This document shows, piece by piece, positions 56,733 to 64,000 of a DNA stretch of 64,000 nt. The position numbers and the translations under genes were made by a program. A model generated the notes under the pieces. That model did no database searches and was not told where the DNA came from. It saw only the letters and a program-made list of their open reading frames with translations. This stretch comes from Pseudomonas brassicacearum subsp. brassicacearum (GTDB lineage: Bacteria; Pseudomonadota; Gammaproteobacteria; Pseudomonadales; Pseudomonadaceae): contig NZ_VZPJ01000001.1 in assembly GCF_008801605.1 (NCBI RefSeq), forward strand, positions 496,001-560,000, read 5' to 3'. The first letter of the stretch is position 1. Each line of letters opens with the position of its first letter.

Positions 56733-57701
56733 ATGCCTACCGATCAGTTTGCCCTCTCCTCGGATCTCATCAACGAACTGTTGCGTGGCATGCGCCTGCG
56801 TGGCGTCGAGTACCGACGTATCCAAGCCGGTCCAACCTTCGGCCTGGGCTTCGCTGCCAAACCTGGACATGCCTGGTTCCACTTCCTGGCGGTCGGCAAT
56901 GCAGTGCTGCGGATGGAAGACGGGACAACGTATGCGCTATCTGCCGGCAACGCCGTATTCATCTCCCATGGCGCGGCCCATCAACTGCTTTCCCATGCGG
57001 AGGTGCCTGTTCAGGACATCGACCGTTTAGACGGTGCCTCCCTCGGTGATACGGTCAGCGCGGTGGATGCCGGGACCGATGCCAGCCCCACGCCAACCAC
57101 CCTTTTGTTCAGTGGCTGCATGGAGTTTGAACTGGGCAGTATCCATGGCCTTGGCAGGCTGATGCCGGGCCTGATGCTGATTGATGCCGGTGGCCAGCGT
57201 TACCCCGGACTGGTGCCTATCCTGGCCACCATGGAGCGCGAGGTCAGCGCCGCACGTGTCGGCTTCGCCGGCATCCTCGCGCGTTTGGCCGACGTGGTGG
57301 CCGCCATGGTCGTTCGCGGCTGGGTGGAGTGCGCCTGCGGTAATGCCTCTGGCCTGGTCGCTGCATTACGCGATCCACGCTTGGCAAGTGCGCTTCTCGC
57401 GCTCCATCAACAACCGGGGCGCGACTGGACCGTTGCGCAGCTGGCGGAGCAATGCAATACCTCTCGCTCGGTCTTCGCGGACCGTTTCCAAGCGACTATT
57501 GGCATGGCCCCACTGCGCTACGTCACTGAGGTGCGGATGCGGCTTGCGAGCCAGTGGTTGACGCTTGAAAGGCTGCCGATTGAAGAGGTGGCGCAACGCC
57601 TGGGCTATACATCCCAGGCGGCTTTCAGCCGCGCATTCAAGCGTATTACAGGCAAGACGCCTGGATTAAGCCGTCAGTCGAGGCAGTCCGCTGTTTCCTG
57701 A
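56733..57701 (+). CDS. AraC-family regulator with cupin domain
   Basis: A 322-residue protein. The N-terminal half is a cupin_6-type sensor (FHFLAVGNAVLRMEDGTTYAL, GNAVFISHGAAHQL near residue 75), common in regulators of efflux genes. The C-terminal double helix-turn-helix reads TVAQLAEQCNTSRSVFADRF near 235 and VAQRLGYTSQAAFSRAFKRITG near 290. Its divergence from the MFS exporter gene suggests direct control. Confidence 0.88.
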   Translation: MPTDQFALSSDLINELLRGMRLRGVEYRRIQAGPTFGLGFAAKPGHAWFHFLAVGNAVLRMEDGTTYALSAGNAVFISHGAAHQLLSHAEVPVQDIDRLDGASLGDTVSAVDAGTDASPTPTTLLFSGCMEFELGSIHGLGRLMPGLMLIDAGGQRYPGLVPILATMEREVSAARVGFAGILARLADVVAAMVVRGWVECACGNASGLVAALRDPRLASALLALHQQPGRDWTVAQLAEQCNTSRSVFADRFQATIGMAPLRYVTEVRMRLASQWLTLERLPIEEVAQRLGYTSQAAFSRAFKRITGKTPGLSRQSRQSAVS

Positions 57702-57740
57702 AGCCGAGCGGCTTACTTCCAAGCGCCTCCCCGACAGGGC

Positions 57741-58196
57741 TCACCGTACCTGGTACAGCACAGCAGCCCCTGGCTTGGGTTCGAAGGCCGGCACAGTGCG
57801 CTGCTCAAGTGGCATACCCTTGGCATCCCAAACCAAGGTGTCCGATGGGTACTCGTCCTTGCGGGTCATGGCGTCGATCTGCTTGGCGATCACCTCCGAG
57901 CTTGCAGGCACTTCGGGGTTCCATTCAAACACGCCAACTCTACCGTAGAACACAGCCGGTGCGTCGACATCGAGGCGTCGGTCAGGACACATGACCAAGC
58001 CGCGGTCGAGCATAACCCGCAACGCGCCGACAGGCACCGCCTTCACCGTGGGCGTGGTGCGTTCTGTGCTGTGGCCCGGGCAGACATTGGCCGAGCGAGT
58101 AACCATGTCCTCGACCACTTGACGATCGGATTGGGCCTGCGCCGAAAAGGCAACGGCAGACAGGGCGAGCACTACAAGATTTGACTTCCAGGGCAC
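57741..58196 (-). CDS. Secreted hypothetical protein (151 residues, GTG start)
   Basis: A perfect AGGAGG lies six bases before a GTG at 58196, which fixes the start; an ATG ten codons upstream would weaken the signal peptide. The signal peptide VPWKSNLVVLALSAVAFSAQA ends near residue 21. The mature part has two Cys residues (VCPGH, MCPDR) that could form a disulfide. The family is not recognised. It is divergent from a secreted cysteine-peptidase-like gene. Confidence 0.72.
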   Translation of the reverse strand: MPWKSNLVVLALSAVAFSAQAQSDRQVVEDMVTRSANVCPGHSTERTTPTVKAVPVGALRVMLDRGLVMCPDRRLDVDAPAVFYGRVGVFEWNPEVPASSEVIAKQIDAMTRKDEYPSDTLVWDAKGMPLEQRTVPAFEPKPGAAVLYQVR

Positions 58197-58346
58197 GCGA
58201 GACCTCCTATGGAAAAAATACTCCAACGTTGCGGACCGCCCCCATGTAAGAACAGTCCGTTGCCAAGGGCAAATTTTAAGACTACCACGACATTATTCTG
58301 TTCCACTTGCTGATACATCCCATGGCAGTCAGTAACGGTGATAAGA

Positions 58347-59456
58347 ATGTTTGACTTCAGCAGGCTCATGAAAAGCCAGTTCACGCCCCCAAGACCTCTG
58401 TGTCTGTTAATGGCTTTGACCCTGTGTGCACCTTTCTCAATAGCCTATGCAGCAGACACTCAGCCGAACTCGGCAGAAATAGGCGCAACAAAAAACCGCA
58501 CCGAAATGAACGACATTCCTCCACGCCTTCAATGGGAAGCGAACTATGGCTATTGCGGTGAGACCGCGCTCATCAGTGCCGGACTTTACTATGGCCAATA
58601 CGTTTCACAATTCGATGCCCGCGCAATCGCCAGCCCGAACGTTAAACAATCCAAGCGGGGCAGCCAGTTACTATTGGGGAGGAACGATGGGGCCACCGCT
58701 GCTCAAATGCGCTTGAAAGCTGTTGAGTGGGACAGCCCAACCACGGCGAACGCAAACAGATTCCTGGCATGGGTCAAGGGCAATGTAGTGTCCGGTTATC
58801 CGGTCATCATCGGCGTTTACGAAAATTTTTCCCAATTCGAAAATGAAGAGGGGGGCGAAGGCGATGGCGAATACGACCATATCGTTCCCGTCATTGGCGT
58901 TTCTTCCACAAAACCAGTCACCCAGCCTGCTACCTATTACGCTGATGACGTCATTACGTTCAGCGATAACGGTCTTTGGTCGCCCAATGGAAAACCGGCA
59001 TATCTTTACCGCTTCAAGTTCGGAGCATTTCAGGCGAACCGCGAAGAGGCCAATGACGAGTCTCGACCGGTGTATTCATTGCCTGGCGGCGGAAAAAACT
59101 ATGGCGTGGCCATAACCGGGGTTATCGACCGAGACGGCAAGACGCTGCCGGTTCGTCTGACAACCGACGCGAATGAAGAAAAACCGGCAATGGGCGAAGG
59201 CTCCAGTACTCGTCCTGCTTCCGCGAAGGTGAACTTGACTGTCACTGTATCGGGACTCAAGCCAGGCGTGCCTTACAACCTGTACCGATACGACAGCTTC
59301 GACAACGTGCCTGAGTCGGGCTTTAACGCAAAAGCATCAAAGGCGGAAAAACACTGGGAGATCGACAGCAAGGAGGGGTCGACTTACGTGTTGAAAGAAA
59401 CCATACGTTCAGACCAGGTCGCCGTGTACCGAGCCGTTCCGGTGACTGCTCCATAG
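58347..59456 (+). CDS. Secreted papain-fold (C39-like) cysteine peptidase candidate
   Basis: From the ATG at 58347 the protein has 369 residues with a signal peptide (hydrophobic LLMALTLCAPFSIAYA, cleavage near residue 36). The catalytic pattern of papain-like folds is visible: Cys70 in NYGYCGETA, His178 in GEYDHIVPVIGV and Asn208 in SDNGLW. The C-terminal 130 residues look like a beta-sandwich domain. It may process extracellular peptides or be a bacteriolytic protein. A start at 58368 would give a tidier signal peptide. Confidence 0.65.
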   Translation: MFDFSRLMKSQFTPPRPLCLLMALTLCAPFSIAYAADTQPNSAEIGATKNRTEMNDIPPRLQWEANYGYCGETALISAGLYYGQYVSQFDARAIASPNVKQSKRGSQLLLGRNDGATAAQMRLKAVEWDSPTTANANRFLAWVKGNVVSGYPVIIGVYENFSQFENEEGGEGDGEYDHIVPVIGVSSTKPVTQPATYYADDVITFSDNGLWSPNGKPAYLYRFKFGAFQANREEANDESRPVYSLPGGGKNYGVAITGVIDRDGKTLPVRLTTDANEEKPAMGEGSSTRPASAKVNLTVTVSGLKPGVPYNLYRYDSFDNVPESGFNAKASKAEKHWEIDSKEGSTYVLKETIRSDQVAVYRAVPVTAP

Positions 59457-59490
59457 GCCCACTGGTTGGAAAGCCGACTCGCCCAACGCC

Positions 59491-59506
59491 TGACATGTTC
59501 CTGTCA
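59491..59506. promoter_or_regulatory. TGACA-N6-TGTCA inverted repeat
   Basis: TGACA at 59491 and TGTCA at 59502 form arms of an inverted repeat extended by one more C/G pair each side. It lies about 135 bp before the ATG at 59643. Such spacing is seen with some OmpR-type (metal-responsive) regulators; no regulator gene is adjacent. Confidence 0.3.
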
Positions 59507-59642
59507 GCCTCCGGTCACTCTGACGTCAGATCCTTCCCCCTAAAGTACCCTCAATGACTGCCCCTACGGTGCCAGCGTTACAGGCACCAAGGACACATCG
59601 CTTTAGCTGGACCTCTTGCCATCAACCGGAAGGAGAAATGCA

Positions 59643-60359
59643 ATGAGCCATCCTGATGCGCACGTCAGTGCCCTTGACCCATTCACTTGGCAATCGACGC
59701 TCGACAGCAATCTGGACAGAAACGGCCTGTTGCTCCGCCTGTTCGCCGAACAGCGACTCATGGCCGCGCAGGTGCGGGCCTGCAAGCTGGATCACAGGGA
59801 CTATCTGCTTTCGCTGATTGATCCGGTATTGGCGGTGAACGACGGCACTCAGCACTCATCAAGCGTCGATGGCCATCGAATGCGGAGCGTCATCACCGAA
59901 GCGGCAAAGAAAGCTCATTGGGGCAAGCCCCCAAGACATGGTCGGGCGCAAGGCATCGCTGCCCACTATGACGCGCAGACCTGCATGGCGGTCGTTCTCG
60001 ATATCGAAGTGAGCGACGAAGGCCGCTTGATCATTCATGACGCGGTCGTTGTCGCGGACTTGGGCTTCTTGAAAAATCCTGGTCGTGTGCGCTCGCAGCT
60101 CCAAGGCGCTTGCCTGATAGGGATAGCGTTTGTGACATCCTGCGATTTTGATCCGACCACCGGAGATACCCGGCCCAAACCTGTCTATCGCACCCGTTGG
60201 CCACTCGTCTCATGGCTGCCAGGACAGATCGCCGTGCACCTGATCAATCCCACCGGGGCTCCCGAAGCCGGCCAGCCCAGCCAGACCAGTTACGCACCTG
60301 TCGCCCGGGCCTTGTGCAATGCGATTGCCGCACGACAGTCGCCACAGCAAGCCAGCTAA
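59643..60359 (+). CDS. Stand-alone C-terminal domain of an isoquinoline-oxidoreductase-type molybdoenzyme
   Basis: AAGGAG seven bases before the ATG at 59643 supports translation of this 238-residue product. It corresponds to only the last third of the beta (molybdenum) subunit of the xanthine-dehydrogenase family: DPFTWQSTL, AAKKAHWGKPPRHGRAQGIAAHY near residue 85 and NPGRVRSQLQGACLIGIAF near 145. The N-terminal cofactor-binding region is absent, and the terminal GVGEP-type Glu motif is degraded. It may be a remnant or a captured domain. A ThDP decarboxylase gene follows after 34 bp. Confidence 0.65.
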   Translation: MSHPDAHVSALDPFTWQSTLDSNLDRNGLLLRLFAEQRLMAAQVRACKLDHRDYLLSLIDPVLAVNDGTQHSSSVDGHRMRSVITEAAKKAHWGKPPRHGRAQGIAAHYDAQTCMAVVLDIEVSDEGRLIIHDAVVVADLGFLKNPGRVRSQLQGACLIGIAFVTSCDFDPTTGDTRPKPVYRTRWPLVSWLPGQIAVHLINPTGAPEAGQPSQTSYAPVARALCNAIAARQSPQQAS

Positions 60360-60393
60360 ATCAAAGCTTCCAGATCAGATGAGGTTCTGCGCC

Positions 60394-62085
60394 ATGCCTT
60401 TAAGATCCAATGTTTCTTTCAACAGCCGCGGGCAACGCGGCGCGGACCTGTTCGTAGAAGTGCTTCGCAGCGAAGGTGTACGCTACGTCTTCGGCAATCC
60501 GGGAACAACCGAACTGGCTTTGCTCGACGCCCTCTCAGGCGCCTCAGACATCCAATACATCCTCGGCCTCCAAGAGGCCTCAGTCGTAGCGATGGCCGAC
60601 GGTTATGCGCAGGCATCCGGTCGCCCTGGCTTCGTCAACCTCCATACGGCCGGTGGACTCGGCAATGCAACGGGCGCCATTCTCAACGCGAAGATGGCGA
60701 ATACGCCGCTTGTCGTCACGGCGGGTCAACAAGACACGCGACATGGCGTGACCGACCCGCTGCTCCACGGAGACCTCGTCGCTCTCGCTAGACCGAGCGT
60801 CAAATGGGCGGAGGAAATTCATCATCCCGAACACATCCCGATGCTGCTGCGTCGTGCGTTTCAGGACTGTCGCACGGGGCCGGCCGGTCCGGTTTTCCTT
60901 TCCCTGCCGATTAACGTGATGGAGCAACACACGGATGTAAAGGCCGGCCCGCCATCGCGAATCGAGCGCGGTGCCGTGACCGGGGCGATTGAGGAATTGG
61001 CCGCGGCCTTAGCGACAACTACCCCCGGTCGTCTGGCGATTATCGTTGGCGAAGAAGTGATCCAGTCGAGCGCGGAAGTTGAAGCCGTGATGCTCGCCGA
61101 AGCACTCGGCGCGCCGGTCTACGGGCCATCCTGGCCCGGGCATATTCCGTTCCCGACAGCTCATCCGCAGTGGCGGGGAACGCTGTCTGCGAAGGCTTGC
61201 GATATCAGGGAGACGTTCTCTGACTTCGACGCGGTCTTCCTGCTCGGCGGCCATTCGTTGATCAGCTATCAATATTCCCAGGGCCCCGCTATTCCATCTC
61301 ACTGTCGCCTTATCCAATTGACCGGCGATGGACACCAACTAGGCAGAGTCCACGAGACAGCACTAGGGCTGATCGGGGATATAAGACTCTCCTTGCAAAC
61401 GCTGTTGCCGATACTGGACAAGAAATTGGCCCCACACAGCGAGGCAATCGCGACGCTGCGAAACGTCGCGGGCCAAGAACGCGATACACGTCGTGCCGAC
61501 GTCGCCGCTCGCGTCAGTCGCGAATTCAACACTCCGGTGACAACGCCTTTCGTGGCTGCCCACGAGGCTATCCGGGCAATCGGGCCGGACGTCTGGATCG
61601 TCGACGAAGCACCCGCCACGATTCCTCATGTCCGTGCCTGCCTGGATTCCCATTCGGCCCGCCAGTATCTTTTTACCCGCAGCGCCATCCTGGGCTGGGG
61701 CATGCCGGCGGCCGTCGGTACATCGCTTGGCCTGGACCGCAGCCCGGTAGTCTGTCTGGTCGGTGATGGCTCGGCAATGTACTCACCGCAAGCACTCTGG
61801 ACGGCGGCGCATGAACGGCTGCCGGTCACGTTCGTTGTCATGAACAACGGCGAATACAACATTTTGAAGAACTACGCTCGTAGCCAGGCGCACTATCTAA
61901 GTGCAAGCACTGACCAGTTCATCGGCATGGAACTTTGCGACCCGGCGATCGATTTCCTGGCCCTCGCCTCCTCCCTGGGGGTCCCTTCCCGCAGGATCGA
62001 GCGCGCCGGCGATATTGCGGGAGCTGTCGAAGAAGGTATTCGCTCAGGCTGCCCGAATCTCATTGAACTACCGATCATGCCCTGA
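60394..62085 (+). CDS. ThDP-dependent enzyme related to benzoylformate decarboxylase
   Basis: The ATG at 60394 (GAGG upstream) gives 563 residues. ThDP family features are the activating Glu in LGLQEASVVAMADGYAQASG near residue 50, and the cofactor motif GDGSAMYSPQALWTA with MNNGEYN near 455-485. It aligns with MdlC throughout. His70 of MdlC is kept (NLHTAGGLGN), but Ser26 is Thr (NPGTTE) and the position of His281 appears to be Tyr (ISYQYSQG). The fold call is sound; the substrate is probably not benzoylformate. Confidence 0.82.
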   Translation: MPLRSNVSFNSRGQRGADLFVEVLRSEGVRYVFGNPGTTELALLDALSGASDIQYILGLQEASVVAMADGYAQASGRPGFVNLHTAGGLGNATGAILNAKMANTPLVVTAGQQDTRHGVTDPLLHGDLVALARPSVKWAEEIHHPEHIPMLLRRAFQDCRTGPAGPVFLSLPINVMEQHTDVKAGPPSRIERGAVTGAIEELAAALATTTPGRLAIIVGEEVIQSSAEVEAVMLAEALGAPVYGPSWPGHIPFPTAHPQWRGTLSAKACDIRETFSDFDAVFLLGGHSLISYQYSQGPAIPSHCRLIQLTGDGHQLGRVHETALGLIGDIRLSLQTLLPILDKKLAPHSEAIATLRNVAGQERDTRRADVAARVSREFNTPVTTPFVAAHEAIRAIGPDVWIVDEAPATIPHVRACLDSHSARQYLFTRSAILGWGMPAAVGTSLGLDRSPVVCLVGDGSAMYSPQALWTAAHERLPVTFVVMNNGEYNILKNYARSQAHYLSASTDQFIGMELCDPAIDFLALASSLGVPSRRIERAGDIAGAVEEGIRSGCPNLIELPIMP

Positions 62086-62237
62086 AGGAATGGGCGCACC
62101 TTGTCCCTGCCCCGCCTGTACGGGACTTATTCTGGTATGCCGAACTGTCATTTCTGAGAGTGCAATCGCGAGTTCCTGAACAGAGTTAGGCCTAGATGCT
62201 CATCTCGCGGTGCAAACTGCTCCAGCAACAAGCCGAT

Positions 62238-62643
62238 TCAGTGCACGTCAGCATCCTGGACTCGATCCTGGACCTTGAACGCAACAGAGAAGACATTCAG
62301 AGTCATCGCAACCAGTGCGTAATATCCGAATACCCCCGTCAACTCGACGACAGCGGGCTCTCCAAACGCTTGCACAGCTTGCGCATAAAGACCGTCGTCG
62401 ATACGGCGAGTCTCGTACAGCGTCTTGCCCACTCGATAAACCAGCAGTTCATCATCTCGGGTGAATCGCGGCGATGTCTGCTGACGCAGCGCTTCGATGA
62501 CCTGATCAGATACACCCGCCGAACGCGCGATCGGTTCATGAATCTGCCACTCGGCCTGTGGTTGCCCACCATGAAGCCGTGAACAGGATTGCGAGTTCGC
62601 AGCCGAGTGCTATAGCGGCAGAACGCACCCAGTCGCTGAGCAT
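62238..62643 (-). pseudogene. Frameshifted, truncated carboxymuconolactone-decarboxylase family gene
   Basis: On the minus strand, reading from 62643, the first 28 or so residues (LSDWVRSAAIALG then ELAILFTASWW) match the CMD family; the frame then shifts near 62560 and the match continues in another frame (QAEWQIHEPIARSAGVSDQVIEALR and FGEPAVVELTGVFGYYALV), ending with TGA at 62238. An in-frame TAA precedes the start and the N-terminus of the family is missing. It lies in the 650-bp gap between the ThDP gene and a LysR gene; the rest of that gap shows nothing. Confidence 0.75.
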
Positions 62644-62736
62644 GATGGGTTAGTTCAGGGCTGCGAATCAGGGTCGATAGCGGCCCTTGGTGACAGGCAG
62701 CTACCCGCGACGAACGTCGATCAAGAATCGGATGGA

Positions 62737-63645
62737 TCAGCGCGATTTAAACGCAGACATGTCCTGAAGCAACATGGTGAGTAAGCGACTCGAGCCGACA
62801 CTCAGTTGCCTTCCCAAGCGGCTGATCAAATGCACTCGCGGGCTGGCAAAAATTTCGTTGTGCAGAGCCAGAGTACAAAGGCGACCGGCCTCCACCTCTT
62901 CGTCCACCACGAACGTGGGCAGGAGCGTCACTCCGCCTTGCATGGAGTAACGCTTGAGCATGGCGATGGTGTTGCAGGTCAAGGTCGGATTTAGCATGAC
63001 ACCCAACTGATGCTCAGCGAGCGTGAGAATCTGTCTGATGCCAAAGGAGACACCTGGCAACGCCAGTCGGTACGAGTCCAATCCTTCAAGCGGAATCGGG
63101 CTTTTGGTTTGGGCCAAAGGGTGCTGTGGATTAACGATCACGCGGACCGGCTGCGGTTGGGAGGCGTGGGTGCGTATTTTCGGATCAGCCGCCGGGTTGA
63201 ATACCAAGCCTAAATGCGCTTCATCCTCTACGACCTGCCGTATGACTTCGTTACTACCGCATACATTCACCTGAATTTCGACCTTTGGGTAGAGCGCTGA
63301 GAAGTTGCTCAGCGGACCTGCCAATCCATCGATGAATCCTTCTCCCACCGCCAGCACCACGGATCCGCTCTGAAGCCCTCGCAACGCCTGCAGGGAATCA
63401 AGCAACAGTTCTTGATGCGTCAGACGCTGGCGGTAATAGCCCAGTACGCGGTCACCGGCCTCGGTAGGTTTTACACCCCGCCGATGCCGCTCCAGCAGTG
63501 GCGCACCGAGTTCCTGCTCGAGCTGGCTTATCTGCCGGCTTACGGCGGACGGCGCGACGTTCAGGAAATCAGCCGCAGCTCGTACGCTGCCAAGTCTTAC
63601 GGCCTCGAAGAAATAGAGGATTCGACGATCCTGCACCAAGCTCAT
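62737..63645 (-). CDS. LysR-family regulator
   Basis: A 302-residue regulator with GGGAG before its ATG. The winged helix is YFFEAVRLGSVRAAADFLN then APSAVSRQISQLE, followed by an effector domain. It is related in style to the LysR gene at 8996. It is divergent from a serine acetyltransferase gene starting 107 bp away, its likely target. Confidence 0.88.
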   Translation of the reverse strand: MSLVQDRRILYFFEAVRLGSVRAAADFLNVAPSAVSRQISQLEQELGAPLLERHRRGVKPTEAGDRVLGYYRQRLTHQELLLDSLQALRGLQSGSVVLAVGEGFIDGLAGPLSNFSALYPKVEIQVNVCGSNEVIRQVVEDEAHLGLVFNPAADPKIRTHASQPQPVRVIVNPQHPLAQTKSPIPLEGLDSYRLALPGVSFGIRQILTLAEHQLGVMLNPTLTCNTIAMLKRYSMQGGVTLLPTFVVDEEVEAGRLCTLALHNEIFASPRVHLISRLGRQLSVGSSRLLTMLLQDMSAFKSR

Positions 63646-63751
63646 ACATCTCCCTGTGTTGCGCTAAAGGCAACAAAGTTTCGAATTTGTGAATATTGCT
63701 GGAGCTTCCGCGGCGTGTCCATACTCGATCCATCAGCAACAGGAGATGGAT

Positions 63752-64000
63752 ATGAGCCCCCTTTGGCAGCGCCTTCGCGATCAAGCCCACCAACTGGCCG
63801 AGCGCAACCCGGCACTACGCGACTATGCGACAAGCCACCTGCTGGCCTATTCCACCTTCGAGGCTGCGCTCGCCGCGAACCTTGCACGTCAGCTGCAAGC
63901 GCAAGCCAGCAACGTGGCATTGGAAAGCTGGTTCAAGTCGATCATCGCCGCCACCCCCTCCATCGCGCAGGCCGCCGCCGCCGATATCAACCATTTGGAA
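63752..64000 (+). CDS. Serine O-acetyltransferase, N-terminal part (3' partial)
   Basis: AGGAG seven bases before the ATG starts a frame of 83 codons open to the window end. The sequence LWQRLRDQAHQLAERNPALRDYATSHLLAYSTFEAALAANLARQL is the helical N-terminal domain of CysE-type serine acetyltransferases, which make O-acetylserine for cysteine synthesis. The left-handed beta-helix catalytic domain lies beyond the window. Being divergent from a LysR gene in an accessory region, it may be a second, dedicated copy and not the housekeeping one. Confidence 0.78.
   Translation, partial: MSPLWQRLRDQAHQLAERNPALRDYATSHLLAYSTFEAALAANLARQLQAQASNVALESWFKSIIAATPSIAQAAAADINHLE

Overview
The window reads as a chromosome segment of a plant- or soil-associated Pseudomonas, most likely of the P. 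fluorescens group. It is GC-rich, carries GTGGGAGC-type REP sequences, and encodes many LysR/GntR/AraC-controlled catabolic operons, an ACC deaminase with its Lrp-type regulator, and a fusaric-acid-type efflux set. Nearly everything looks accessory: no ribosomal, replication or cell-division genes and no complete RNA genes were seen.

Layout. 1-5445 (+): the tail of an amino-acid ABC transporter, then two overlapping NodB-fold deacetylases, an MmgE/PrpD protein and an MFS carrier. 5574-8975 (+): a small orphan followed by a large DUF4132-type protein. 8996-18183: a LysR gene divergent from a peptide ABC transporter operon that ends in two M20 peptidases; a 4 x 16-bp repeat full of stop codons separates permease and ATPase genes. 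18240-19083: a large imperfect inverted repeat with REP sequences between its arms. 19092-24548: acdR and acdS, two orphan small genes and an AceE/MdeB-like E1 dehydrogenase, suggesting complete use of the 2-oxobutyrate that ACC deaminase releases.

24602-29525 (-): a periplasmic binding protein paired with a hybrid histidine kinase that has two kinase cores. 29734-32109: a LysR gene divergent from a small unknown protein and a metallo-beta-lactamase-fold hydrolase. 32257-40012 (-): an eight-gene operon (amidase, imidase-like deacetylase, MFS carrier, two SDRs, a small protein, a COG0523 GTPase, a solute-binding protein without signal peptide) divergent from a GntR regulator with two winged helices; cyclic-imide degradation is the best guess. 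41967-46290: a PAS chemoreceptor behind a FliA-like promoter, a P-loop protein, an EAL phosphodiesterase and an NAD epimerase. 46320-50478: an AaeA/AaeX/FUSC efflux operon with a divergent AraC regulator, then a LysE exporter with its LysR gene.

52111-64000 is patchwork: a TAT-exported nitroreductase, a tRNA-Gly 3'-end remnant (an attachment-site signature), a candidate type III effector with a HrpL-box-like promoter, an MFS/AraC pair, two secreted proteins of which one looks like a cysteine peptidase, a stand-alone molybdoenzyme C-terminal domain, a benzoylformate-decarboxylase relative, a frameshifted carboxymuconolactone-decarboxylase remnant, and a LysR gene divergent from the start of a serine acetyltransferase.

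All functions are inferred by reading sequences; no database search was possible.
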